The notes under the pieces were generated by a model, which saw only the letters and a list, made by a program, of their open reading frames with translations, had not been told where the DNA came from and did not search any database. Made by a program: the position numbers and the translations under genes. A DNA stretch of 64,000 nucleotides from Thermoleophilum album (GTDB lineage Bacteria > Actinomycetota > Thermoleophilia > Solirubrobacterales > Thermoleophilaceae), in the NCBI RefSeq assembly GCF_900108055.1, contig NZ_FNWJ01000002.1, positions 754,382 to 818,381 on the forward strand, written 5' to 3'. This document shows, piece after piece, positions 31,044 to 39,508 of the stretch (positions within the stretch are counted from its first letter, which is position 1; the number at the start of each line of letters is the position of its first letter).

Positions 31044-33352
31044 GGATCGCGAGCCGGGCGCAGGCGATCGGCGCAGCACTGCGCACGCAGACGCTCTTGC
31101 TGCGCTCGGTGCTGCGCGAGGCGCCCGCACAGCTGCTTTTGACGGGCGCGGTAGTGGCGCTCGCAGCGGGTGTGTTGACGGTCGCCATCGCCCTGTTCGC
31201 GATCGGTCGCGACCCGCTCGAGCGCGCCCGACGGGCGGCTGGCGACCCGACGGTCCTGGTCTCGGGACCGCGCAGCGCCGTCGAGCAAGCGCGGCGCCTT
31301 CCGGGAGTAGCGGCCGCAGGCCCCCTGCAGGCCCAGCGACCGCTCCTCGTCGCCGCCCCCGATTCGCGGGTCGAGGTGGTTGCGCGAACGTGGCCGCGCC
31401 ACACGACGGTCGATCGCCCGCTTCTCGAGAGCGGTCGCGCGCCGCGGCCACACGCCCTCGCCGAAATCGTCGTCGAACGAACCTTCGCGCGCGCGGTCGG
31501 CCTCCGCACCGGCCAGGTGGTGCGCCTCGGGCGCCATCGCGCCCTCATCGTCGGTATCGCCGCGAGCGTCTCGCGGCCGCCATACTCAGCGACCCGCGAC
31601 GGTCTGGTGTGGGCGCCGGCGCGGTTTTTCGCCGGCGCGAACCGGGCGCAGGAGGCGGTCGCGGCGCTGCGCCTTCGCCGCACCGACGCGGCCGCAGTGC
31701 GGCGTTACCGAGCGCGTGTGCGTGCCCTCGCTCCCGAAGCACGCGTAGAGACGATCGACGCGATCGCCTCCGACTACGCCCAGCTCACGCGGCTCGAAAC
31801 GGTCGTGGCACAAACCTTCGCGCTACTTGGACTGGTTGCCGCCTGCTTCGTGATCGCGACCGCTAGCAGCGGCAGGGCGTTGTCACGGATGCACGAGATC
31901 GGCCTGCTGCGCGCACTCGGCGTGGGCCCGCGGCAAGCAGCTTCGCGGCACCTGCTGGAGAATTTGACGGTTGCGGTGCCTGCTGCCGTGATCGGCTCGC
32001 TGCTAGGCCTGCTGGCAGCGACGCCGCTTTTGCGGCCGTTCGCCGAGCTGTTCGGCGATGCGCTCGCACCCCGCCCCAACCTCTCGGCTGCTGTCTTCTC
32101 GACGCTAATTGCGCTCGCCGCGGTGGTGGTCGCCACGATTCCCGCGGTCGTTCGTGCGTTGACCGTTCGCACGGCGTCGGCGCTAGTCCTTGGTCGTCCG
32201 CGTGGTCCTGCCGGCCGCCGTTCGCGCCTCGCGGGCGCGGCCTTGCGTGCTGGCCTTCCGCCAACGTTGGCGCTCGGTCTGGCGGAGGCGTTCGCGCGCC
32301 GACCCCGCGCCTGGCTGTGCGTGGGGACGGTCGCGTTCGCGGTCGCGATGCTCGTCGCCCTGGCCTCGATGGAACGGACCTACGCGCGCTTGCTTGCCGA
32401 TCCCGCGCGCGACGGCCGACCTTGGGACGTGCGGGTCGAACCGCCCACAGCGGCCGGCGCCCTGCGCGAAGCCGCCAGCGATGCGCGTGTGCGGGTAATG
32501 ACCCAGGCCACGCTATCGCGCCTGCCGGCCCGGGTTGCCGGTGAGCCGGCGGTCGTGCGGGTGGTCGAAGGCGCCTGGCGGGAGATGCAGCCGGCGATCG
32601 CTCGCGGCCGCGCGCTGCGGGCGGCCGGCGAAGCCCTGGTCGGACGGCGGCTGCTCGAACGACTGGGCGTCGCGCCGGGCGATCGCGTGACCGTCGCGGT
32701 CGGCGGTCGGCGGCTTTTGGTGCGGTTCGTCGGTCGCTACGTGGAGCCACTAGACCGCGCGATGACGCTCTGGCTGGCAGCGCCAACGCTGCGTGCCGGC
32801 GGCGTGGCGACGCCCCGGCCCGAGGCTCTTTTGTTGCGGCTTAGCGATCCCGGCCGTGACCGCGTCTTCGCGGCGGCGCTCGAGCGCCGCACCGAGCAGG
32901 GGGTGCGGATCCGCGTGGCACGCGACATTTGGCGTGAGGAACGCGCTTCGGCGCGCCGTGTCGTCTACTCGCTCGATGCGGTCCTGCTGGGGATCGCGGT
33001 CGCCAACGTTTTGTGCGCGTTCCTGTTGGCGGTCCAGGAGCGCGCACGGAACCTCGCTTTGCTCAAGGTGTTGGGCGTCACACCGCGCCAGTTGGCAGCG
33101 ATCGTGGCGGTCGGTGCCGGTGCGTTGGGGGCCCTCGCTTTCGCGCTTGGCGTACCGCTCGGCTGGAAGATCTTCGAGACGGTGGTGGTCGTTTTGAACC
33201 CCCACGACGGTGCCGATGTGTCGGCCTGGGCGCCGCCCTGGGCGGTCGCTCTGCTGTTGCCGACGAGCGTGCTGTTGGCGGCCTGCGCCGCGCTGCCGCC
33301 GGCGCGTCGGGCGGCGCGCCTCAAGCCGGCGCGGACGCTGCGTTCAGAGTAG
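31040..33352 (+). CDS. FtsX-like ABC transporter permease
   Basis: A 770-residue permease with the arrangement of a double MacB/FtsX unit. One transmembrane helix lies near residues 25-50 (LLLTGAVVALAAGVLTVAIALFAIG), then a large external domain. A three-helix FtsX block at about 255-385 starts VVAQTFALLGLVAACFVIATASSGRALSRMHEIGLLRALGVGPRQ. A second helix (WLCVGTVAFAVAMLVALASME), a second external domain and a final three-helix block with RNLALLKVLGVTPRQLAAIVAVG follow. The paired motifs R-x-x-x-G-LL/AL-LGV-x-P-RQ are typical. The GTG at 31040 overlaps the ATPase stop. The substrate is unknown; lipoprotein, lipid or drug export are options. The 3' end overlaps the convergent fbiC by 32 bp. 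Confidence 0.9.
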   Translation: MRIASRAQAIGAALRTQTLLLRSVLREAPAQLLLTGAVVALAAGVLTVAIALFAIGRDPLERARRAAGDPTVLVSGPRSAVEQARRLPGVAAAGPLQAQRPLLVAAPDSRVEVVARTWPRHTTVDRPLLESGRAPRPHALAEIVVERTFARAVGLRTGQVVRLGRHRALIVGIAASVSRPPYSATRDGLVWAPARFFAGANRAQEAVAALRLRRTDAAAVRRYRARVRALAPEARVETIDAIASDYAQLTRLETVVAQTFALLGLVAACFVIATASSGRALSRMHEIGLLRALGVGPRQAASRHLLENLTVAVPAAVIGSLLGLLAATPLLRPFAELFGDALAPRPNLSAAVFSTLIALAAVVVATIPAVVRALTVRTASALVLGRPRGPAGRRSRLAGAALRAGLPPTLALGLAEAFARRPRAWLCVGTVAFAVAMLVALASMERTYARLLADPARDGRPWDVRVEPPTAAGALREAASDARVRVMTQATLSRLPARVAGEPAVVRVVEGAWREMQPAIARGRALRAAGEALVGRRLLERLGVAPGDRVTVAVGGRRLLVRFVGRYVEPLDRAMTLWLAAPTLRAGGVATPRPEALLLRLSDPGRDRVFAAALERRTEQGVRIRVARDIWREERASARRVVYSLDAVLLGIAVANVLCAFLLAVQERARNLALLKVLGVTPRQLAAIVAVGAGALGALAFALGVPLGWKIFETVVVVLNPHDGADVSAWAPPWAVALLLPTSVLLAACAALPPARRAARLKPARTLRSE

Positions 33353-35591
33353 GAAGCGCGGCGGGGAAGCGAGGCGGCGGCGCGCTCCGGGGACGCGCCG
33401 GAGCCGTGCCGATCGGCCAGCGACGACGAATCTCGTAGAGCGTCGTGCGCTCGGCGGCCGGACGCCCGGCACGGTGCGCTGCGGCGACCAACTCGGGAGG
33501 ATCGAGGCGCACACCGTGCTGGGCGCCGGCGAGGCGGCTGATGTTCTCCTCCATGAGGGTGCCGCCGAGGTCGTTGACGCCCCAGCGCAAGGCCTCGGTC
33601 GCCAACTCGATCCCCATTTTCACCCAGCTGGCCTGCAGGTTGCGCACGGTTTTGCCGAGCGCGAGACGGAAAACCGCGGTGTGCTTGAGGTTTTCGGCGG
33701 GGCTGATCTCCTCGATCCCGTAGCGACGACCGAGCAGCGTCTGGAAGGGGATGAACGAAAGCGGCACGAACTCCGTGAAACCCCCGGTGCGCTCCTGGAT
33801 CCGCCGCACGATTCGCATGTGCTCGGCGAGATCCCAGGGGCTTTCGACGTGGCCGAACATCACCGTCGCGGTCGACCGCAGGCCGCTCGCGTGAGCCGCT
33901 TCGATGATCTCCACCCAGCGCGCCACCGGCAGCTTGTTCGGGGAGATGCGCTCGCGCACGGCGTCGTCGAGAATTTCCGCTGCCGTCCCCGGCACCGAGC
34001 CGAGACCCGCCTCCCGCAGGCGCTCGAACACGGCGCGTGGCCCAAGCCCCGAGCGCTCGCACATCCAGTGCACCTCCATCGGTGAGTAGGCGTGTAGATG
34101 GAGGTGGGGCGCGACCTCCTTGGCCAAACGCAGCCAGCGGACATAGTCGTCGAGCGTCCAGTCGGGATGGATCCCGGACTGCATGCAGATCTCCGTGGCG
34201 CCGTAGGCAACGGCCTCCTCGACGCGCCGTACGAACTCCGCCTCGTCGAGCTCGTAAGCGTCGGGCGACCGGCGCGACTGCCCGAAGCCGCAGAATGCGC
34301 AGCCGACCGTGCAGACGTTGGTGACGTTGATGTTGCGGTTCACGACGAAGGTGACGGTCTCACCAGCAATCTCCGCGCGCAACTCGTCGGCCGCCTGACG
34401 GATCTCCTCGACCGCCTCCGGGCGCGTTTCCGCGAACAGCGCAGCGAGCTCCTCGCCCGACAGCTCGCGGCCCTCACGAGCTTTGGCGATCGCCGGCGCG
34501 ACGAGGTCGCGCGACGGCACGCGTCTGCCCCAACTCGCGAGACGGGCGCCCCGCGGCAAGAACGTCCAGTAACGCATGCGGATAACGTCGAGAACAGCAC
34601 GGTCCAGCCACCGCTCGTTCATGTACTGGGGGTAGACGCAGAGCCGCTCGCCCAACACGTAGCCACGCTCGGCCAGCTGTCGGCGCACCACCTGCGGCTT
34701 GGGGAAGGGGTGTTCGGGGGAGATGTGGTCGCCGTTCGCCGAGAGGCCACCAAGATCGGTGGCACCGTCCTCGACCAGGTCGATCCACCACTCGGCAAGG
34801 TTGGGCGGAATCTGAATGCCAACGTCCGGCATCAGTTGACGACAGGCGCGCACCAGGTCGCGCATTTCTTCGAGCGTCACCTCGCTCGCCCAAGCTGGCA
34901 GCGGTGCTGGTGCCCGCGGCGCACGCCGGCCGCCTTGCGCGGCGTCCGCGATCTCCGCCGGTTCCTGGCCGTAGTAGCGAGGGTGAGGGACGAAGTTCTG
35001 GAGGATCACCTCCTGCACGTGGCCGTAGCGCCGATGCAGGGAGGCGATCGTCGCGAGCCCCGCGATGCGGTCCTCGTGACGCTCCCCGATCCCCACGAGG
35101 ATCCCGGTTGTGAAGGGGATCTTGAGCTCGCCGGCAAGCTCGATTACGCGTAGACGCGCGCGCGGGTGTTTGGTCGGCGAGCCCTGATGGACGACGAGGT
35201 CCGGCACGATCGACTCCAGCATCAGCCCCTGCGAAGCCGTCACGCGCCGTAAACGCACCAGCTCGTCGCGCGTCACGACGCCCACGTTGGTGTGCGGCAA
35301 CAGCCCCCGGTCGAGCGCGCGACGACAGGTCCAGACGACGTAGTCGAGAAAGTCTCGGTGACCCCAACTGCGCAGCCGGCGGAGCACCTCCGGATGCTCG
35401 TCCGGCGCTTCGCCGGTCAGCACCAAAAGCTCCTTGGCGCCCCGGCGAACCGCCTCGTCGAGCATCCGCTCGACCGCATCCGGGGAGTGCAGGTGCGGCT
35501 TGCGCGTCGCGAACGCGCAGTACTTGCAGTAGCAACGGCAGGTGCGCGATAGCGAGATCGTGTAGTTGCGGGAGAAGGTGACCCGCCGCAT
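33321..35591 (-). CDS. fbiC: FO synthase, fused CofG-CofH (FbiC)
   Basis: A 756-residue two-domain radical SAM enzyme that makes the deazaflavin FO from 5-amino-6-ribitylaminouracil and tyrosine. The CofG-type half is N-terminal, with the cluster motif CRCYCKYCAF (CxxxCxxC) near residue 20 and LVLTGEAPDEHPEV. The CofH-type half begins near residue 400, with NVCTVGCAFCGFGQ and ICMQSGIHPDWTLDDYVRWL. The fused form is usual in actinobacteria. The C-terminal 30 residues after TTLYEIRRRWPIG are a low-complexity tail overlapping the convergent permease. The ATG at 35591 has TAGACT 7 nt upstream. The remaining F420 genes lie about 9 kb to the left, so the pathway is complete in this window. Confidence 0.96.
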   Translation of the reverse strand: MRRVTFSRNYTISLSRTCRCYCKYCAFATRKPHLHSPDAVERMLDEAVRRGAKELLVLTGEAPDEHPEVLRRLRSWGHRDFLDYVVWTCRRALDRGLLPHTNVGVVTRDELVRLRRVTASQGLMLESIVPDLVVHQGSPTKHPRARLRVIELAGELKIPFTTGILVGIGERHEDRIAGLATIASLHRRYGHVQEVILQNFVPHPRYYGQEPAEIADAAQGGRRAPRAPAPLPAWASEVTLEEMRDLVRACRQLMPDVGIQIPPNLAEWWIDLVEDGATDLGGLSANGDHISPEHPFPKPQVVRRQLAERGYVLGERLCVYPQYMNERWLDRAVLDVIRMRYWTFLPRGARLASWGRRVPSRDLVAPAIAKAREGRELSGEELAALFAETRPEAVEEIRQAADELRAEIAGETVTFVVNRNINVTNVCTVGCAFCGFGQSRRSPDAYELDEAEFVRRVEEAVAYGATEICMQSGIHPDWTLDDYVRWLRLAKEVAPHLHLHAYSPMEVHWMCERSGLGPRAVFERLREAGLGSVPGTAAEILDDAVRERISPNKLPVARWVEIIEAAHASGLRSTATVMFGHVESPWDLAEHMRIVRRIQERTGGFTEFVPLSFIPFQTLLGRRYGIEEISPAENLKHTAVFRLALGKTVRNLQASWVKMGIELATEALRWGVNDLGGTLMEENISRLAGAQHGVRLDPPELVAAAHRAGRPAAERTTLYEIRRRWPIGTAPARPRSAPPPRFPAALPTLNAASAPA

Positions 35592-35598
35592 CAAGCGC

Positions 35599-35604
35599 AG
35601 TCTA
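35599..35604 (-). promoter_or_regulatory. -10 element TAGACT, leaderless promoter of fbiC
   Basis: TAGACT on the minus strand with a 7-nt spacer to the ATG at 35591. It favours this ATG over the TTG one codon upstream. Confidence 0.55.
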
Positions 35605-35643
35605 GGCCGAGCGGCTAGCGAGCGGCGGCCGCCCCGGTGGGCC

Positions 35644-36417
35644 TTAACGCTTCGCTGCGCGGGCCGGACCGGCGCTAGGTGAGCGCTCCGCTTCCGGCGG
35701 CTCGGCGCCGGGGAGCGAGCGCAGCGCCACGCTCAACCCGCAGGCCGCGAGAGCAGCCAACGCCGGGGCCGCCACGTAAACGAGCAGGAACTTGTCGGCC
35801 CCTCCGAAGCTCCCCGAAACGAGCGCTGGGCCGAACGCGCGGGCCGGGTTGAGCGAAGAACCGGTGAGCGGTCCGAAGACCATGGCCGCTACACCCAGCG
35901 TGCCGCCGAGCCAGAGCGGTCCGGCGCCGAGCTCCCCGCGTGCGCGCTCGGCGAGCTCGATGAACACAAAAACGAGCAGAACCACTGCGATTCCCTCGGC
36001 GAGCATCCCGAGCGGTAGGTCTCCGCTCAAGCGTTCGCTGACCGATACCGCCCCCCAATCGAACGGGCGGCCCTCATCGAGCAACAGCAGCTTCGTGAGC
36101 AGCGCACCGATCGTCGCCCCCGCCAGCTGACAGACGATGTAGACCGCCGCGTCGGCGCCCCGGATCCGCCTCAGCACCGCCATCGCAAGCGTCACCGCCG
36201 GGTTGAGGTGAGCTCCCGAGTAGGGCCGTAGCGCGTAGTACAGGACGGCCAAGCCGAGCGCATGGACTAGCCCAATCACCGACCAGTCGATGAACGGCGA
36301 GGGGTTAGTGGCGCTCGGCTCCGCGAGGTACAGCGAGAGGGTCGCGGTGATAAGGAACACCAGCAGGAGCGTGCCGATGAACTCGGCGAGATAAGCAGCG
36401 GGTCCACGGTCCTGCAA
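35644..36417 (-). CDS. MIP-family channel (aquaporin/glycerol facilitator)
   Basis: 257 residues with six predicted membrane helices and both half-helix signatures: SGAHLNPAVTLAMAV (NPA at residues 72-74) and GSSLNPARAFGPAL (second NPA). It should conduct water or small neutral solutes across the cytoplasmic membrane. The selectivity filter is not certain by eye, so water versus glycerol is open. The start is TTG at 36417, supported by a strong AAGGAGGT 7 nt upstream. It lies on the same strand as fbiC (about 50 bp apart), but fbiC has its own promoter. Confidence 0.92.
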   Translation of the reverse strand: MQDRGPAAYLAEFIGTLLLVFLITATLSLYLAEPSATNPSPFIDWSVIGLVHALGLAVLYYALRPYSGAHLNPAVTLAMAVLRRIRGADAAVYIVCQLAGATIGALLTKLLLLDEGRPFDWGAVSVSERLSGDLPLGMLAEGIAVVLLVFVFIELAERARGELGAGPLWLGGTLGVAAMVFGPLTGSSLNPARAFGPALVSGSFGGADKFLLVYVAAPALAALAACGLSVALRSLPGAEPPEAERSPSAGPARAAKR

Positions 36418-36519
36418 GGCGCTACCTCCTTGGTCCGGTTTGCTGGTGCGCGGCTCCGGCCGCAGCGGCCGCGGGCAGTCTAGGGGCTTGCGACGATGCT
36501 TCGCGGTAAGGCCTTCTAT

Positions 36520-37293
36520 CTACATCGAGAGGCGGTTAGCGACCACCCGCCAAAGTGGTGGCGCCAGCAAACGCAAAAGCGGGACCAGCGCGTAGCCCCG
36601 TGGCACGTAGCGTTCAGCGCGCCCGCCGGGGCCGGCGGCGAGGATCGCCGCCGCCACTCGCTCCGGCTTGGAGACGATCAAGCGGGTGATCGGGTTTCGC
36701 CGCAGTCCAGTGTGTGGGAAGCCCTCGGTGGCGATGAACCCCGGTAGCACGACACCGACGTGAACTCCGTGCCGGCGTTCCTCTGCGCGCAAAGCTTCGC
36801 TCCACCCGATCAGCGCGTGCTTGGACGCCGCATAGGCGCCCTGTCGAGCAAGCGCAATCCGGCCCGCCACCGAAGAGACGTTGACGATCGCGCTAGGCGC
36901 CGAAGCGCGCAGCAACGGTAAGAGCGCTTCGGTTAGACGCACCGGCGCCAAGAAGTTGAGCTCGAGCGTGCGCTCGACGTTGGCCGCGCCCCCGCGCTCG
37001 CGATCACCGAAGGCCGCACGCCACGCCGCCCCCGCGTTGTTGACGAGCAGATGCAGGGCGCCCTCCGCGTGGCAGCGCTCGGCGATCAACGCGGGCGCTT
37101 GCGGAGCGGTCAGGTCGACGGCGAGCGGCACCGCCGAGCCGATCTCCTGCGCCACCGCCTCGAGTCGCTCGCGCCGGCGCGCGACCAGGATCGTCCGCCA
37201 ACCCTCGGCGGCGAGGCGCCTCGCCGTTGCCGCGCCGATGCCGCTGGAGGCGCCCGTTACGAGCGCCACACGCTGGCGCTCAGCACTCGGCAC
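36520..37293 (-). CDS. Short-chain dehydrogenase/reductase
   Basis: A 257-residue classical SDR. ALVTGASSGIGAATARRLAAEGWRTILVARRRERLE binds the cofactor, where the arginines after the second strand favour NADP. NNAGAAW is present, the catalytic Ser is in VNVSSVAGRIALARQGAY, and YAASKHALIGWSEALRAE supplies Tyr and Lys. The C-terminus LVPLLRLLAPPLWRVVANRLSM may associate with the membrane. The GTG at 37293 overlaps the upstream gene by 14 bp. A longer in-frame start is rejected since it reads through that gene. The substrate is unknown. Confidence 0.9.
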   Translation of the reverse strand: MPSAERQRVALVTGASSGIGAATARRLAAEGWRTILVARRRERLEAVAQEIGSAVPLAVDLTAPQAPALIAERCHAEGALHLLVNNAGAAWRAAFGDRERGGAANVERTLELNFLAPVRLTEALLPLLRASAPSAIVNVSSVAGRIALARQGAYAASKHALIGWSEALRAEERRHGVHVGVVLPGFIATEGFPHTGLRRNPITRLIVSKPERVAAAILAAGPGGRAERYVPRGYALVPLLRLLAPPLWRVVANRLSM

Positions 37294-37714
37294 TGCGCAC
37301 CAAATCCTCGACCAACCGCACGATCTCGCGCGCCGCACGCGAGCGCGGCACCGCCCGGTCGACACCGAGCTGCGCTGCGCGTTTCGGCAAATCCGCGCGC
37401 AGATGCGGGTAGAAGCCAAGGACGGGTGGTGGGCTGCCCGGAGCAGCCCTCTTCGCCGGCACGACCACACCCGGCGTAGGCGCGGGCGTCCCCGTCGCGG
37501 GCACCACCGACGGCTGCCCGGCGGCTCCCTCCACCAACCTCTCGAGGTCGACCACCACGGCGTCGAAGCGCTCCATGCCACCCGACCGAAACTCCAACGA
37601 GGCCGCCACCGGCTGCAACTCGACGTCGTGCCCGGCCGCCTCGAGCGCTTCTTTCAGACGCGAGGCGAACAACAGGTCGTCGCAGCGGACCGCCACTCGC
37701 ACTTCGCGTCTCAC
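37280..37714 (-). CDS. Hypothetical protein, receiver-like fold without clear phospho-Asp
   Basis: 144 residues from a GTG at 37714 that overlaps the preceding stop as GTGA. VRVAVRCDDLLFASRLKEALEAAGHDVELQPVAASLEF followed by FDAVVVDLERL looks like the first half of a CheY-like receiver. VLGFYPHLRADLPKRAAQLGVDRAVPRSRAAREIVRLVEDLV resembles its second half. A 35-residue Pro/Ala-rich insert lies between them. The acidic pocket is incomplete, so phosphorylation is doubtful. It sits between another small unknown protein and the SDR in a tight three-gene operon. Confidence 0.65.
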   Translation of the reverse strand: MRREVRVAVRCDDLLFASRLKEALEAAGHDVELQPVAASLEFRSGGMERFDAVVVDLERLVEGAAGQPSVVPATGTPAPTPGVVVPAKRAAPGSPPPVLGFYPHLRADLPKRAAQLGVDRAVPRSRAAREIVRLVEDLVRSAEC

Positions 37715-38073
37715 TGCATGCGCAGACGGGCGAACTCGCGCCTGACCGACTCGGGCCTCCCCCACATCGGCACGACCTCGACGCGGCCGGCGCGCACGTC
37801 CCGGACTTCGAGGCGCCCTTTGATGCCCTGTTCGTCGAGCAGGCGCAGGGTCGCCCGTACCGCCGGCACGGCGGCGGCGTGACCGAACTTGTTGGCTACG
37901 CGGATCCGAAAGTGGATCCCTTCGCTCGTGTCGGGGATCGCATTCACCTGGGTGAGCAGGGTCGCTGCCTCGACGAAGCGCTCCGGCTCGTCGAGGGCGA
38001 GATCCAGCTCCAAGTAACTCCAGTCCTCCGGCAGCGAGGAGACCAGCCTTTGGAACTCGTCGGCCAGCGCCAT
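37711..38073 (-). CDS. Conserved-looking hypothetical protein (120 aa)
   Basis: 120 residues with no domain I recognise. The composition is soluble alpha/beta: MALADEFQRLVSSLPEDWSYLELDLALDEPERFVEAATLL, then HFRIRVANKFGHAAAVPAVRATLRLLDEQGIKGRLEVRDV and PMWGRPESVRREFARLRMQ. It is the first gene of a three-gene leftward operon, with TACCCT 7 nt before the ATG, so the mRNA is probably leaderless. The stop overlaps the next gene by 4 bp. Function unknown. Confidence 0.7.
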   Translation of the reverse strand: MALADEFQRLVSSLPEDWSYLELDLALDEPERFVEAATLLTQVNAIPDTSEGIHFRIRVANKFGHAAAVPAVRATLRLLDEQGIKGRLEVRDVRAGRVEVVPMWGRPESVRREFARLRMQ

Positions 38074-38080
38074 CGCGCGA

Positions 38081-38086
38081 AGGGTA
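38081..38086 (-). promoter_or_regulatory. -10 element TACCCT, leaderless promoter
   Basis: TACCCT on the minus strand with a 7-nt spacer to the ATG at 38073, driving the two small unknown genes and the SDR. Confidence 0.5.
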
Positions 38087-38121
38087 GGCGAAAGCGGGCG
38101 TACGGCTCGCCCCGGCGTCCC

Positions 38122-39426
38122 TCAGCCGAAAAGGGTCCGAACGAGCAAGAAGAGGTTCAAAGCGCTAACGAGTGCGGCTACGACGGCCGCCGCCGTCGTC
38201 GTCACACGCCCGTTCACGAACTCCCCCATTACCTCGCGGCGCGCGGTGAACACCACCAGCGGGATCAGCGCGAACGGGATTCCGAAGGACAAAACGACCT
38301 GACTGATGACGAGCGCACGGGTTGGGTCGAAGCCCGCACCGACCACCGCGAGCGCAGGAGCCATCGTGATCAGGCGACGCAAGGTGAGCGGTATCGAGCG
38401 ACGGATGAACCCCTGCATGACCACCTGGCCCGCGTAGGTACCCACGCTGGAGCTCGAGGCGCCTGAGGCGAGCAAGGCGACCGCGAACGCGAGCGCCGCA
38501 CCACCGCCCAGCGCCGCCTCGAAGCCGGCGTGCGCTTGTTCGATCGTCTCGACCTCGGCACGCCCGTGGAACAGGGTTGCGGAGACGATCAACATCGAAG
38601 CGTTGACCAAACCGGCGAGCGACATCGCGATCACGACGTCGAGCCGCTCGAAGCGCAATAGCTCGCGGACCTCGTGGCCATCGCGAGGCGGTACCCGATC
38701 CTGTGTGAGCGCCGAGTGCAGGTAGATGACGTGCGGCATGACGGTGGCGCCAAGGATGCCGGTGGCCAGCAGAACGCTCTCGGTGTCGTCGAATCCGGGC
38801 ACCAGGCCGCTCGTCACGGCACCCGGATCGGGGGCGCTCGCGAACATCTCGTAGAGGAAGCCAGCTAGCACAAGCCCGAGCAAGCTCGCGATCGCCAGCT
38901 CGAAACGGCGGTAGCCGCGCGTCTGGAGCGCGAGGATCGCGAAGGCAATAACCGCGGTCACCAGAGCTGCTGGAAACAGGGGCATGCCGAACAGCAGGTG
39001 CAAGGCGAGCGGTCCGCCGATGAACTCGGCGAGGTCTGTCGCCATCGCCACCAGCTCCGCCTGGATCCAGAGAAACACGACAAGGGGGCGCGGGAGGTTT
39101 TCGCGGCAAAGCTCGGGGAGGTTGCGACCGGTCGCGATCCCCACCTTGGCGGACAAGTACTGGACGAGCATCGCCATCAAGTTGGCGCCGACGATCACCC
39201 AGAGCAGGAGGAATCCGTACTGCGAGCCGGCAGCGATGTTGGTCGCGAAGTTGCCGGGATCGACGTAGGCAACCGCGGCGACGAAGGCGGGGCCAAGCAG
39301 CGCGACCGTCTGGCGAAGCCGCCCACGCGCGCGCAGCCGGGCAAGCGGACTCGGCTCGAGCAGGGTCGTCGCGCCGCCGACCTTGGCCTCTTCCTGTGCG
39401 TCGTGGGGGTGCCGCACGCCTATCAC
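38122..39426 (-). CDS. mntH: NRAMP-family divalent metal (Mn) transporter
   Basis: A 434-residue proton-coupled importer for Mn(II) and related metals. The family motif AYVDPGNFATNIAAGSQYGF in helix 1 contains the metal-binding DPGN. LATGILGATVMPHVIYLHSALTQDR in helix 6 carries the MPH motif. Eleven membrane segments are readable. The N-terminal tail before LLGPAFVAAVAY is cytoplasmic. The GTG at 39426 is preferred because GGGAGG lies just upstream; an in-frame GTG at 39444 has no such site. It diverges from ygfZ across an AT-rich gap with a small inverted repeat that might be a metal-regulator site. Confidence 0.93.
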   Translation of the reverse strand: MIGVRHPHDAQEEAKVGGATTLLEPSPLARLRARGRLRQTVALLGPAFVAAVAYVDPGNFATNIAAGSQYGFLLLWVIVGANLMAMLVQYLSAKVGIATGRNLPELCRENLPRPLVVFLWIQAELVAMATDLAEFIGGPLALHLLFGMPLFPAALVTAVIAFAILALQTRGYRRFELAIASLLGLVLAGFLYEMFASAPDPGAVTSGLVPGFDDTESVLLATGILGATVMPHVIYLHSALTQDRVPPRDGHEVRELLRFERLDVVIAMSLAGLVNASMLIVSATLFHGRAEVETIEQAHAGFEAALGGGAALAFAVALLASGASSSSVGTYAGQVVMQGFIRRSIPLTLRRLITMAPALAVVGAGFDPTRALVISQVVLSFGIPFALIPLVVFTARREVMGEFVNGRVTTTAAAVVAALVSALNLFLLVRTLFG

Positions 39427-39476
39427 TCCCGCCTCCCGCTCCACAGGCGGAGTAGTTTAGACGAATCAAAATTTTT

Positions 39477-39493
39477 CTTTCGCCATCCGAAAG
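39477..39493. repeat. Inverted repeat in the mntH-ygfZ intergenic region
   Basis: CTTTCG (39477-39482), 5 nt, CGAAAG (39488-39493), inside the unusually AT-rich stretch 39455-39507. It lies 50 bp upstream of mntH and directly upstream of the ygfZ -10. It could bind a regulator such as an MntR/DtxR-type protein, but it does not match a site I can name. Confidence 0.35.
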
Positions 39494-39496
39494 ATC

Positions 39497-39502
39497 TAGG
39501 CT
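39497..39502 (+). promoter_or_regulatory. -10 element TAGGCT, leaderless promoter of ygfZ
   Basis: TAGGCT with a 6-nt spacer to the GTG at 39509. Confidence 0.55.
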
Positions 39503-39508
39503 TTAAGA

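Noticed and set aside
30437-33352. A 971-codon frame that would extend the permease upstream
   Set aside because: The first 200 codons are an out-of-frame reading of the ATPase gene; the true start is the GTG at 31040 overlapping the ATPase stop.
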